Shown piece after piece: positions 1 to 7,846 of a stretch of DNA of 32,304 bases. Source of the DNA: CAVRZY01 sp963725415 (GTDB lineage: Bacteria; Acidobacteriota; Terriglobia; Bryobacterales; Bryobacteraceae); NCBI GenBank assembly GCA_963725415.1, contig CAVRZY010000050.1:1-32304 (forward strand), read 5' to 3'. The position numbers and the translations under genes were made by a program. Below the pieces are notes generated by a model. The model did no database searches. It was not told where the DNA came from and worked only from the letters and a program-made list of their open reading frames with translations. The first letter of the stretch is position 1. Each line of letters starts with the position of its first letter.

Positions 1-17
1 TACCTATGTATTGCTAA

Positions 18-1019
18 ATCACGTGCGAAAACGGGGCTGCCGGCTGGGGCCAGAGCGTGCCGATCCCCACCTGGAGTTACGAGACCACGGAGTCGGTGGT
101 GTCTACAATCGAAGGGTATCTTGCTCCGGTGTTGCTGGGCCGCGATCCGTTCGATACTGCGGGGGCGCATGCGGCGATGAACCGCGCCATCTCGCCGTCG
201 TTTTCGACGGGCATGCCGATCGCCAAGGCGGGCGTGGACCTGGCGCTGCACGATCTGGCAGGGCGGCTGCGGAATCAGAGCGTGGCGGAGGTTTGGGGCC
301 GCAAGCCGCTCGCGCGGCTGACGCTGAGCTGGACGGTCAACCCCAGTTCGCTGGAGGAGACCGAGCGGCTGGTGGAAGAGGGCCGCGCGCGGGGCTACCG
401 GCATTTCAACACCAAAGTGGCGCCCGACCCAAAGTTCGACCTGGAGCTTTGTCGGCGGGTGCGCAAGCTGGCGCCGGATTGTTTTCTGTGGGCCGACGCC
501 AATGGCGGCTACGATCTGGAGACAGCGCTGGCGGTGGCGCCGCGACTGGCCGATGCGGGCGTGAATGTGCTCGAGCAGCCGCTGCCCGCCAACCGGCTGA
601 CTGGGTACCGCGAGCTGAAGAAGCAGGGCGCGCTGCCCATCATCATGGACGAGGGCGTGGTGTCTTCGGTGGAATTGGTCGAGTTCATCCGGCTGGGGTT
701 ACTGGACGGCGTGGCCATGAAGCCGGCGCGTACCGCCGGACTGTGGGACGCGCGGCGGCAGGTGGAAATCGTGCAGGAGGCGGGCCTGATGTTCTTGGGC
801 AGTGGAATCACGGACCCGGACGTGGCCCTGGCGGCGGCCTTGCAGCTTTACTGCGGCTACGGGTTGAAGTACCCGGCGGCGCTCAACGCCCCGCAGTTTC
901 TCACGGGCAGCTACTTGCGGAAACCGCTGGTGGTCGGCAAGGGGGAGATCGAATTCCCGGCCGGGGCTGGTTTGGGAGTGGAGGTAGACGAGGTGCGGGT
1001 ACGGAGGGAACGGGTATGA
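18..1019 (+). CDS. Mandelate racemase / muconate lactonizing enzyme family protein, 5'-incomplete
   Basis: Enolase-superfamily enzyme, a family that abstracts a proton alpha to a carboxylate (acid-sugar dehydratases, racemases, cycloisomerases). The fold is recognised from the capping-domain segment DLALHDLAGR, the strand HFNTKVAPDP (the usual KxK reads N-x-K, so only the second lysine is kept), and the metal-ligand series WADANGG, EQPLP and MDEG, followed by the MKP barrel-end segment. The N-terminus is missing: coding similarity (ITCENGAAGWGQ) begins upstream of the first in-frame start, GTG at 57, right after an in-frame TAA at 15-17. The sequence before that TAA continues in another frame (TYVLL), so the gene probably runs off the left edge with a one-base frameshift near 15-18. 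Its stop overlaps the start of the DUF6807 gene (ATGA), implying translational coupling. The substrate cannot be assigned; the neighbour suggests sugar or sugar-acid metabolism. Confidence 0.85.
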   Translation: MTCENGAAGWGQSVPIPTWSYETTESVVSTIEGYLAPVLLGRDPFDTAGAHAAMNRAISPSFSTGMPIAKAGVDLALHDLAGRLRNQSVAEVWGRKPLARLTLSWTVNPSSLEETERLVEEGRARGYRHFNTKVAPDPKFDLELCRRVRKLAPDCFLWADANGGYDLETALAVAPRLADAGVNVLEQPLPANRLTGYRELKKQGALPIIMDEGVVSSVELVEFIRLGLLDGVAMKPARTAGLWDARRQVEIVQEAGLMFLGSGITDPDVALAAALQLYCGYGLKYPAALNAPQFLTGSYLRKPLVVGKGEIEFPAGAGLGVEVDEVRVRRERV

Positions 1020-1882
1020 AGGGGGTCATCCTTTGTTTATGTTCTGCCGGGGCGCTGTGGCCGGGCAGTCCGTTTGCGTTCCGGGAGGTGGCTGGCCGCT
1101 CGGTGGAGTTGACTGAGAACGGCCAGCCGGTTTTGGTGTACAACTACGGCGTGATGCGGAAAGAGGGCGTCCCGGAGGACCGCAGCCGGTCCACGTATCT
1201 GCACCCGGTCTATGCGCCGGATGGGACCGTGGTGACGGACGACTTCCCGCGCGACCATTACCATCACCGCGGGATCTCGTGGATGTGGCCGGTGGTGCGG
1301 GTGGATGGCGTGACGCACGATCTCTGGTCGCTGCGCGGGATCCGGCAGCAGTTCGTGCGCTGGACGGCGCGCGAGGCTCTGGCCGGCTCGGCGCGCCTGG
1401 GGGTCGAAAACGGCTGGTACGTGGGCGATCGGAAGGTGCTCAAGGAGACGGTCGAAATGGTGGCGTGGCCGGCCCAGGGCGGGCGGCGCCGCCTGGACTT
1501 GAGCCTGAGCTTTGAAGCGCTCGAGGGGGCGATCGAGATCGCCGGAGAGCCGGATCAGAAGAAGGGTTACGGCGGGTTGTCGTTTCGGTTCGCGCCGCGC
1601 GAGCAGACCCTGATTCGGACCGACGCCGGGGTGGAAGCGCAGGACACCAACATGGTTCCGCACGCCTGGGCGGAGCTGGAGGGCCTCTTCGAGGGGCGGC
1701 GGGCGGGCGCGCGGATCGAGATCGACCCGGCCAACCCAGACTTCCCCAACGGCTGGTGCCTGCGCCACTACGGGTTTCTGGGCGTAAATTTTCCGGGACT
1801 GAAAACATACACGCTGAAGCCCGGCCAGGCGCTGCGGATGAAGTACCGGGTCACGGTGTTTGCGAAGGGGGCGGGGCAGTAG
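1016..1882 (+). CDS. DUF6807 (PmoA-like) family protein, probably exported
   Basis: 288-residue protein of the DUF6807 family, sometimes labelled methane oxygenase PmoA although unrelated to methane oxidation; common in Acidobacteria and Planctomycetes within carbohydrate-utilisation loci. Recognisable parts are FRFEV-type opening FREVAGRSVELTENGQPV, the family histidine cluster DHYHHRGISW at about residues 81-90, and the late segment HYGFLGVNFPG. The N-terminus MKGVILCLCSAGALW is hydrophobic and could be a weak signal peptide. The start ATG at 1016 overlaps the upstream stop by 4 bp, so the two genes are co-translated. The exact biochemical role of the family is unknown; association with an acid-sugar enolase-superfamily enzyme fits sugar catabolism (inference). 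The long frame open upstream of this ATG on the same frame is a shadow of the first gene. Confidence 0.85.
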   Translation: MKGVILCLCSAGALWPGSPFAFREVAGRSVELTENGQPVLVYNYGVMRKEGVPEDRSRSTYLHPVYAPDGTVVTDDFPRDHYHHRGISWMWPVVRVDGVTHDLWSLRGIRQQFVRWTAREALAGSARLGVENGWYVGDRKVLKETVEMVAWPAQGGRRRLDLSLSFEALEGAIEIAGEPDQKKGYGGLSFRFAPREQTLIRTDAGVEAQDTNMVPHAWAELEGLFEGRRAGARIEIDPANPDFPNGWCLRHYGFLGVNFPGLKTYTLKPGQALRMKYRVTVFAKGAGQ

Positions 1883-1905
1883 ATCGCAGCGCGGCTGCGC
1901 CGCAA

Positions 1906-1926
1906 GGTCAAAAGGCAAAAGTCAAA
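1906..1926. repeat. Three heptameric units (GGTCAAA/AGGCAAA/AGTCAAA)
   Basis: Three consecutive 7-bp units differing by one or two bases lie in the spacer between two convergent genes. The same unit in the opposite orientation (CTTTTGC) occurs four times at 21709-21736. This is one of three heptad families in the window. Confidence 0.5.
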
Positions 1927-2004
1927 AATGGGAGTGTGTCGCCGGTTTGGGGGTTTGCGCGCGAAGGGGCCGAAAATCTTCGCGAGCGAGAAAGAAACTA
2001 GGGG

Positions 2005-3249
2005 CTAGCAGTAGAAAGGATGCCATAACGCGCCTATAGGCAGGGCATGCAAGTCGGACGCGAAGGGAACAGGGGAGGAGCCGGTGTAAAGGACGATACC
2101 TCGCCGGAAGCGCTTTCCAGCCAGCTCGGCCAGCGCCCGCAGACCTTTGAAGTCTCGGGCAGTGATGGTGGCGCTGGCCTTTACCTCGATTCCCGCGACA
2201 TTTCCCGCAGCGTCCTCCAGAACCAGGTCCACCTCTTGGCCGGTTTGCAGGCGAAAATGGAATACCCGTGGTTGACTCTGGCTCCAGGCTGCCTGTTTCC
2301 GCAGTTCCATGGCGACGAAGTTTTCCAGCAGCGGACCCATCAGCATGGAATCCGACTCGAGTCTTTCTTCGTTCAATCCGAGGAGGTAGGCAATCAAACC
2401 CGTATCGTTAAGCAGAACCTTCGGAGACTTGACGAACCGTTTGCCGATATTGGCCGACCAAGGCGGCAGGAGCTGGACAAGAAAGGTAGTTTCCAGAAGA
2501 GTCAGATACCTTTTCAGGGTGCTTAGCGGGATGGCGATGGAACGCGAAAGCTCGGCGATATTCAGCAGGGAACACGACCTGGCAGCTAGCAGGGACAACA
2601 GCCGGGGCAAGGCGGTAAGGCCCTCGATATGAGCCAGGTCACGGACGTCACGCTGCAAGATTGTCGTGATGTAGGAACCGAACCACGCTCTGCGACGCTC
2701 GTAGGCGGGGCGGCTGAGAACCGGGGGATAACCTCCTAGGAGCAATCTTGCAACCAGACTCGACCTATGGTTGCCAGAGCTGGAAAACGCGGGCCATGAC
2801 TTGGCAAAGACCGCGTCCACAAAACTTTCTTTGGCGCCCTTTATTTCGCCTTGAGAAAAAGGCCACAGGGTGAGGATTTCCAACCTGCCCGCCAGGGAAT
2901 CGGCCAAGCGCGGCAGGAGTAGAACATCAGCGGAGCCGGTGAGGAGAAAGCGGCCGGGTTGGGGCGAACGATCCACCTCGGCTTTGATGGCAAGAAACAG
3001 TTCAGGCGCGCGCTGAACTTCGTCCAAGACGACCTGTCCCTCCAGAGCAGCCAGAAAACCGGCTGGATCGGCGCGTGCCGCCGACAGGACACTGGCGTCG
3101 TCGAGCGTCAGATAACGGCTGGGGTGTGTGGTGGAGGCCAAGTGTTTGGCCAGAGTGCTCTTGCCGGCCTGTCGCGGGCCATGGAGGAGGACGACGGGGG
3201 TATCGGCGAGGGCGGCGAGCAGGGGTGCGGAGAGGTGGCGAGGGGTCAC
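2005..3249 (-). CDS. AAA ATPase of the AAA_14/DUF4143 family
   Basis: ATPase with an N-terminal AAA_14 domain and a C-terminal DUF4143 nuclease-like domain. The P-loop is GPRQAGKST, Walker B is QVVLDEVQR, sensor region is FLLTGSADV; then come the DUF4143 landmarks NDTGLIAYLLG and LLENFVAMEL, and a restriction-endonuclease-like end HFRLQTGQEVDLVLED...GIEVKAS, where D, E and K are the expected metal-site residues. At about 414 residues it is full length for the family. These genes are frequent, often singly transferred accessory genes whose function is not established. The frame is open to 3345, but family members begin close to xTPRHL, matching GTG at 3249; a candidate promoter with -10 at 3256-3261 puts the transcription start at that GTG, so a leaderless mRNA is possible. 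ATG at 3267 is the alternative start. It converges on the DUF6807 gene. Confidence 0.88.
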   Translation of the reverse strand: MTPRHLSAPLLAALADTPVVLLHGPRQAGKSTLAKHLASTTHPSRYLTLDDASVLSAARADPAGFLAALEGQVVLDEVQRAPELFLAIKAEVDRSPQPGRFLLTGSADVLLLPRLADSLAGRLEILTLWPFSQGEIKGAKESFVDAVFAKSWPAFSSSGNHRSSLVARLLLGGYPPVLSRPAYERRRAWFGSYITTILQRDVRDLAHIEGLTALPRLLSLLAARSCSLLNIAELSRSIAIPLSTLKRYLTLLETTFLVQLLPPWSANIGKRFVKSPKVLLNDTGLIAYLLGLNEERLESDSMLMGPLLENFVAMELRKQAAWSQSQPRVFHFRLQTGQEVDLVLEDAAGNVAGIEVKASATITARDFKGLRALAELAGKRFRRGIVLYTGSSPVPFASDLHALPIGALWHPFYC

Positions 3250-3255
3250 ACTTAG

Positions 3256-3298
3256 AGGATACACCATCCAGTGGTGGATTTTCAACCACTGGATGGTG
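3256..3298 (-). promoter_or_regulatory. Candidate promoter with perfect 14-bp dyad (operator) for the DUF4143 ATPase gene
   Basis: Perfect inverted repeat CACCATCCAGTGGT (3262-3275) / ACCACTGGATGGTG (3285-3298) with a 9-bp spacer. On the minus strand a -35-like TTGAAA (3285-3280) and a -10-like TATCCT (3261-3256) are 18 bp apart; one dyad arm fills the -35/-10 spacer and the other abuts the -35 box. This is the layout of an operator that blocks polymerase. Which protein binds is unknown; autoregulation is possible but not shown. Confidence 0.5.
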
Positions 3299-3505
3299 CA
3301 ATTACACCCACTGTGCGAGCTGGACGTCTTGTGAAAACGTATCACTGAAGCGGCCCCCTTCCAGGTTCAGGCCTTATCCGCGACGAGCGAAGGTCGGCAA
3401 GAGTGTCGGTCGCAGATCTGGAGACCCACCCCACGGGGGAGTCAGGAACCAAGTCCGAGGAGGGCGGCGCTGGTGGCGCCAGCCGGAGGTCCGGAAGGAG
3501 GTAAT

Positions 3506-3631
3506 GCCTCAGAAGGCCTGAAAAAGTCGGCGGACAGGCGAAACCGCCTGTCCCACGGTGATCTAAGTGCGTTGGTTGCAGCGTGGGGCAGGCCGTTTGG
3601 CCTGCCACCCTCACCGCCGGAGGGATTTTTT
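3506..3631 (+). repeat. Dispersed two-hairpin palindromic element, copy A
   Basis: Aligns without gaps to 23708-23833 with about a dozen differences in 126 bp (counted by eye). It contains two perfect stems, GGACAGGCG-AAAC-CGCCTGTCC and GGCAGGCC-GTTT-GGCCTGCC. Its left end, GCCTCAGAAGGCCTGAAAAA, nearly matches the reverse complement of the right end of copy B, showing a terminal inverted repeat of about 20 bp; the right end here is degraded after the T run. The element carries no protein of its own, so it looks like a non-autonomous MITE/REP-type unit. Confidence 0.75.
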
Positions 3632-3700
3632 ATATCGCGGCGTAGCCGCAACCAAACACCCCAGCGAGCAGCGTCTGCTCTGAGACCGGCCGTGCCGAGG

Positions 3701-3773
3701 AAATTGACGAGTGCTGTGTCTGGCGCCGCGGGACACTGAAATCATCAATCGTCAATGAGCAAATCGTCAATTG
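3701..3773 (+). repeat. ATTGACG...CAATCGTCAAT dispersed repeat, copy 1
   Basis: Core with a central GGCGCCGCGGGACACT segment flanked by ATTGACGA on the left and heptad-like CAATCGT/CAATGAG units on the right. Copies occur at 6961-7052 (same orientation) and 13660-13718 (reverse). Confidence 0.65.
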
Positions 3774-3885
3774 GCCGGCCACACCGCAGGCGCTCAACAC
3801 ACGGAATCTTCCCGCGCCGCCAAGAAATGGGGCTATGGTAGTACACCTCCTCAGTCTCGGGGGCAATGAGGCCAGGCGCGGGGGT

Positions 3886-3957
3886 GAAAATCGGGGACAG
3901 GCAACGGCGTCCACGCGCAAACAACGCTTGGGACGCCGTTGCCTGTCCCCGATTTTC
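3886..3957. repeat. Perfect 27-bp inverted repeat with 18-bp loop
   Basis: Arms 3886-3912 and 3931-3957 are exact reverse complements; the core of the arm is GGGGACAGGCAACGGCGTCC. It lies about 120 bp upstream of the secreted-protein gene at 4075 and far from any upstream stop, so a terminator role is unlikely; there is no T run after it. A stand-alone REP/MITE-like hairpin fits better. Confidence 0.7.
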
Positions 3958-4074
3958 GAGGGAGTTGCGAGAAGTTTCTGGAGAGGCATTACGGAAGGAG
4001 GCGGATTTGTGTACACTTTCGGATGGCAGACATCCGAGAATGGAGATTCTCGTTCACTAGTTGAGGGCAATGGC

Positions 4075-4758
4075 ATGTCAAACAGCAATGCATGGGGAAT
4101 CCTTCTGGTCCTTGCGGGCGTGATTCCGGCTGTGTGCACGGCGCAGACGAAGACATATCCGCTGACGTCGCTCGAAGGCTTGAAACTGCACAACGTCAGC
4201 GCGGAGCCGACAACGTACAATGCGCGGAAGGCGATCCGCGTGACTGAGCCTGCCGACCAGAAAGGGCAGGCGGAGGACAGGCTGGTCATCGTGGCGGGCA
4301 CGGACTTTCAGAACGGGGTGATTGAAGTCGATGTAGCCGGCAAGCCAGGCGCGGGTGCGGTGCAAGCGGCCCGGGGGTTCATCGGGGTGGCCTTCCGGGT
4401 GGCGCCTGACGTCTCGAAGTTCGAATGCATTTATCTGCGGCCTACTAACGGACGCGCCGAAGACCAGGTGCGGCGCAACCACTCGGCGCAATACGTCTCC
4501 TTCCCCGATTACTCCTGGCCACGGTTGCGGAAGGAGGAGCCGGAGAAGTACGAGACCTATGTGGACCTGGTTCCAGGGGAGTGGACGAAAGTCAAGATCG
4601 AGGTCCAGGGCGTGAAGGCGCGTTTGTACGTTCACGGCGTCGAACAGCCCACGCTGCTGGTCAACGACCTCAAGAAGGGCGAGTCGCGGGGCGCGGTGGC
4701 ACTCTGGATCGGGCCGGGGACCGAGGGGTACTTCACGAACCTGCGGATCTCGCAGTAG
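4075..4758 (+). CDS. Secreted concanavalin-A-like (LamG/DUF1080-like) domain protein
   Basis: 227 residues. The start ATG at 4075 is chosen because it opens a clean signal peptide (MSNSNAWGILLVLAGVIPAV, cleavage near CTAQ-TK); the reading frame is open further upstream but that part is repeat-derived. The mature part has the pattern of a single beta-sandwich of the LamG / 3-keto-disaccharide-hydrolase type: DFQNGVIEVDVAGKPG, RGFIGVAFRVAPD, ECIYLRPTNGRA, the WTKVKIEVQGVKARLYVHG strand pair and a terminal GYFTNLRIS. Proteins of this sort bind or cleave carbohydrates, but no catalytic residue can be assigned here. The next gene on the same strand, also secreted, starts 53 bp downstream, so the two may be co-transcribed. 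Confidence 0.75.
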   Translation: MSNSNAWGILLVLAGVIPAVCTAQTKTYPLTSLEGLKLHNVSAEPTTYNARKAIRVTEPADQKGQAEDRLVIVAGTDFQNGVIEVDVAGKPGAGAVQAARGFIGVAFRVAPDVSKFECIYLRPTNGRAEDQVRRNHSAQYVSFPDYSWPRLRKEEPEKYETYVDLVPGEWTKVKIEVQGVKARLYVHGVEQPTLLVNDLKKGESRGAVALWIGPGTEGYFTNLRISQ

Positions 4759-4811
4759 CGTTCCGTACGAACGATGCGGCCCGCCGGGAGGGGCGGGCGG
4801 GAGGTGGTGAG

Positions 4812-6939
4812 ATGCTAAGGCGAGTGGCTCTTTACGCTGTGGGGTGCTTGCTGCTGCTTGTCCCAGCGGCCTGGACCCAGCAGACCCAGACAATGGATGC
4901 GCTTTACTACCAGTGGGAGCCGCCCGTGCTGCGAGCCGGGATGACCCAGACTGTGCGGCTGGAAGTGAAGCTGATCGGCAATCCAACCCAGATCGAGATC
5001 GAGGCTCGATCCAACCGGGACCGGAGTGGGGGGCGGGAAGAAGCTGGCGCTACGCGACGACGGCACGGGTGGGGATCGGGTTGCCCGCGACAACATCTGG
5101 ACGGTAACGCTCGACCCTGCTCAGATCGTACAGGGCCTTCAGGCCGGCGATGTGTTCAGCCGGTTCGTGGGCTTCGTCCAGCACGTTCCCACCTTCATTT
5201 TGCCCTGTGGCCTGCCCTGGCGGCTGAACATCTTTGCCCCGGTGGTGACCGAGGACGTGGCGCGCATGGTTGTGAACCGTCCCGCCCCGGACGTCCAGTA
5301 CACGGCCTACGCAGCCAACATCGTCGATGCGGCCTTCTTGAAGGATGACGCGGCACAATTCACCTATCCCGACATTGCGAAGAAGTTCTACAAGAACTTT
5401 CGCGATGACTACGATTTCCTGAACATTGTAGTCTACGGCCGCGTGTACATCGCAAATCGCGGCCACATGGCCGTAAAAAACGATGTCCAGGGAATTGGAA
5501 TGAACGTCTTCGACACGGCCTCCACCTTCGGCAGCTCCGGCAAGCTCAGGGGCGTTACGGTTTTCCCCAACTTCTCTTTCTTCGACGGAGCGGACTACGC
5601 TTACCAGCATGAGCTGGGGCATCAGTGGATCAACGCCCTGAACGTGCCGCCGCTGGACCGCTACAAACCCCACTGGCCGCTGTCGAGCCTGGCTTCGGGA
5701 ATCATGGGGTTCTCGATCCCGCCCACCAACGAGGGTGGTGAGTTCGCCTGCTACGTGGTGTCGGAGGCGGGTGGGGTGCGGCTGGTGCCGCGGACTGAGG
5801 CTCCGGTCTTCACGGATCTCGATCTGTATCTGATGGGGCTTGCGCCGGCCGAAGAGGTGCAGGAGCACATCATTCTGGCCGAGCAGGACGTCAACGCCGT
5901 GCTGAAGCTGTGCAACCGCCAGCTCTATAGCGGGGCGGTGACGCGCATGCGCCTGGCGGATATCGTCAGAGTGGCCGGCCCCAGGGTTCCGGCCTATGGG
6001 ATGGCCCCGCGGCGTTTCAAGGTGGCCACGCTGGTGGTCTCGCCCTCCGCGTTGAGCGACGACGCCCTCGCTCTGGTCAGCTTCTTTGCCCGGCGGGCTG
6101 AAGAGACAACGGCGGTGCCCATCCATATGGGCTTCCTAAACACGCTGTCGAAGCCGTTCGCCGTGACCACCAACGGCCGAGGCACACTGGACGCCTCACT
6201 GCTCATTGACCCCGCCTCAGTGCCGCAGATTTCCGCCAGAGGAGTCACCAACGCGGCCAGTTTCCTGCCGGGATCGGTCTCGGCGGGAGAACTGGTCACC
6301 TTCTTCGGCCTCAAGATCGGATCCGACACGCTCACGCCGTCCCGTTTGGATGCCGCCGGGCGCGTGGCGACAACCCTAGGTGACACCCGCATCTTCTTCG
6401 ACGGCGTACCGGCGCCCTTGATCTACGTCTTGGCGAACCAGAGTAGCGCCGTGGTTCCCTATGCGGTGGCCGGCAAGAAAACTACGCAGATATGCGTGGA
6501 ATACAAGGGCGTCCGATCCAACGTTATCGAGGTGGGCGTGGCGCAGGCCGCGCCCGGCATCTTCACCTTGGCGGGCACGGGCACCGGACAGGGCGCCATC
6601 CTGAATCAGGACTGGAGCGTCAATGGCCCTTCCAGCGCCGCGGCACCGAAATCCGTGGTTATGGTGTTCGCCACGGGCGAAGGGGCGACCAACCCGGCCG
6701 GCGTGGACGGCCGGATAGCGCAGGGTACCCTGCCCAAACCGGTGGCCCCGGTCTCGGTTTTCATCGGCGATGTTCAGGCGCAGGTGCTTTACGCCGGCGC
6801 TGCTCCGGGCATGGTGGCCGGCGTGCTCCAGGTGAATGTCCAGGTTCCGGAGAACGCTCCGAAGGGCAACGCGGTGCCGATTAAGCTGGTGGTCGCCGGC
6901 ATTGCCAGCCAGCCCGGGGTGACACTGGCGATTCAGTAG
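4812..6939 (+). CDS. Secreted HExxH metalloprotease-like protein with Solibacter C-terminal domain; frameshifted
   Basis: Starts with a signal peptide (MLRRVALYAVGCLLLLVPAA, cleavage near WTQQ). After the segment IEIEARSNR the frame must shift by one base at the GGG of 5017-5019 to continue as TGVGGGKKLALRDDGTGGDR; removing one G restores a protein of about 708 residues. The downstream part is open from GTG 5026. It contains YAYQHELGHQWIN, a zinc-protease HExxH motif, preceded by a region resembling peptidases anchored to the cell surface. The last 220 residues (from about 6225, ISARGVTNAASFLPG) match the Solibacter C-terminal domain type (TIGR03437), which marks secreted proteins of this lineage. 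Either a pseudogene or, more likely, a sequence error. The next upstream gene is also secreted. Confidence 0.75.
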
Positions 6940-6960
6940 CACGCTGGCTGGTCCGGGGGA

Positions 6961-7052
6961 ATTGACGGTTGCGGGATTGCCGATTGACGATTGCTGCGCC
7001 TGGCGTAGCGGGACACTCCAATCGTCAATCGCCAATGAGCCAATCGTCAATC
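6961..7052 (+). repeat. ATTGACG...CAATCGTCAAT dispersed repeat, copy 2
   Basis: Longest of the three copies. Left arm has heptads GATTGCC/GATTGAC/GATTGCT, the centre GCCTGGCGTAGCGGGACACT, and the right arm CAATCGT/CAATCGC/CAATGAG then CAATCGTCAATCC. It fills the space between two convergent genes and could fold into a long hairpin, but there is no T run of terminator type. Confidence 0.7.
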
Positions 7053-7056
7053 CTTG

Positions 7057-7527
7057 TCACTGTTTCTCCAAAACCAGCGTCTGGTCCCCCTCGCCCATGG
7101 AGCTGCTGAAGTGCCGTTTGAGAGTGAGGGTCTTACCGTCGGCGGATAACGACATCTTGTCCTGAATCGTGACATCGTTTCCACCAAAGCTGCCCTTGGT
7201 ATCGATGACTAGCACGTCGCCGTCCCACTTGGCGGTGCTCTTCATCGTGTTGTCGCGGATTTCGTTGGTGGTTTCCTTTCCATCCGTCGAGTAACTCATC
7301 TCGTACTCGAAATCGCCTCTCTCGCCGGATTGTTTGATGGCCACCTTCAGGCTGGGATCCTGGTGCGTGATCTTCCCCGTCATGCTGCTGGGGGCGGGCA
7401 TCTGCCCGAACTCGCTCTTGGATACGTTGACCTTCCAATCGCCGCTGAAGTTGGGTTTGGCGAGCGCCGGGACAGCCAGCAGAATCAGCGCCAGCGCCAC
7501 TGCAAGATATTTGGCAGAGAACCTCAT
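7057..7527 (-). CDS. Small exported protein of unknown function
   Basis: 156 residues beginning MRFSAKYLAVALALILLAV, a typical signal peptide ending at ALA-KP. The start at 7527 is preferred over the ATG 15 bp upstream because AAAGGGG sits just before it at Shine-Dalgarno distance. The mature part starts FSGDWKVNVSKSEFG and continues as alternating strands (LKVAIKQSG, FEYEMSYSTDGKE, DVLVIDTKGSFGG, MSLSADGKTLTLKRHF), the pattern of a small lipocalin-like beta-barrel found repeatedly in Acidobacteria. No catalytic residues are visible and function is unknown. A TATACT box lies about 65 bp upstream of the start. Confidence 0.8.
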   Translation of the reverse strand: MRFSAKYLAVALALILLAVPALAKPNFSGDWKVNVSKSEFGQMPAPSSMTGKITHQDPSLKVAIKQSGERGDFEYEMSYSTDGKETTNEIRDNTMKSTAKWDGDVLVIDTKGSFGGNDVTIQDKMSLSADGKTLTLKRHFSSSMGEGDQTLVLEKQ

Positions 7528-7592
7528 AATGACCCCTTTCATTGGGACAATCCTGACCCGAGACTCCCGGATTGGGCTGCCGGGTCACTGTC

Positions 7593-7621
7593 AGTATACA
7601 TCATCCCATCGACGCTTCCAG
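7593..7621 (-). promoter_or_regulatory. Candidate promoter of the small exported protein gene
   Basis: Minus-strand TATACT (7598-7593) is a near-consensus -10 box; the hexamer 17 bp upstream (CTGGAA, 7621-7616) is a weak -35. It points into the gene starting at 7527, leaving a leader of about 60 nt. Confidence 0.4.
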
Positions 7622-7720
7622 CACGGTGGAGCGGGCGAATGGAGCGGAACCTGACAGGCCATGGCCCTGTCCCACCTCGCGGTCATGGCGCGGCGCCGCA
7701 GGGCGCATGGTAGCATAGAG

Positions 7721-7829
7721 ACTCAGGCTCCGGGCTTCGTGCAACGGGCGGCTGCGAACCCCGCCAGGTCCGGAAGGAAGCAACGGTAGCGGTGCGGCTC
7801 GTGTGCCGCGGATCACCTGGGGCCTGAGT
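7721..7829 (+). ncRNA. ffs: Signal recognition particle RNA (4.5S-type, small bacterial SRP RNA)
   Basis: The ends ACTCAGGC and GCCTGAGT pair to close a long hairpin, and the apical segment CCAGGTCCGGAAGGAAGCAA carries the invariant SRP domain IV motif (GTCCGGAAGGAAGCA with the GGAA tetraloop). About 109 nt, the usual size for the short bacterial form. A TAGCAT -10-like box is 4 bp upstream, and a T run follows a few bases downstream. It sits directly before dnaX, a common arrangement. The RNA is the scaffold for Ffh in co-translational membrane targeting. Confidence 0.92.
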
Positions 7830-7846
7830 TCTGCCGCGCCTTTTGC

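Larger units (their letters stand above)
3299..4074. other. Gene-free spacer of about 0.78 kb holding three repeats
   Basis: No coding region is supported here. The interval contains a two-hairpin element (3506-3631), one copy of the ATTGACG/CAATCGT repeat (3701-3773) and a perfect 27-bp inverted repeat (3886-3957). The open frames in it have no recognisable protein similarity apart from the repeat-encoded peptide shared with the gene at 23.7 kb. Confidence 0.6.

Noticed and set aside
11..1015. Long open frame upstream of the DUF6807 ATG in the same frame
   Set aside because: The translation is low-complexity and Arg/Gly-rich, the enolase-superfamily gene occupies another frame with clear motifs, and the ATGA overlap gives the correct start.
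3473..3739. 88-residue plus-strand frame over the repeat
   Set aside because: Its only similarity is to the repeat-encoded peptide at 23.7 kb; there is no ribosome-binding site or protein context.
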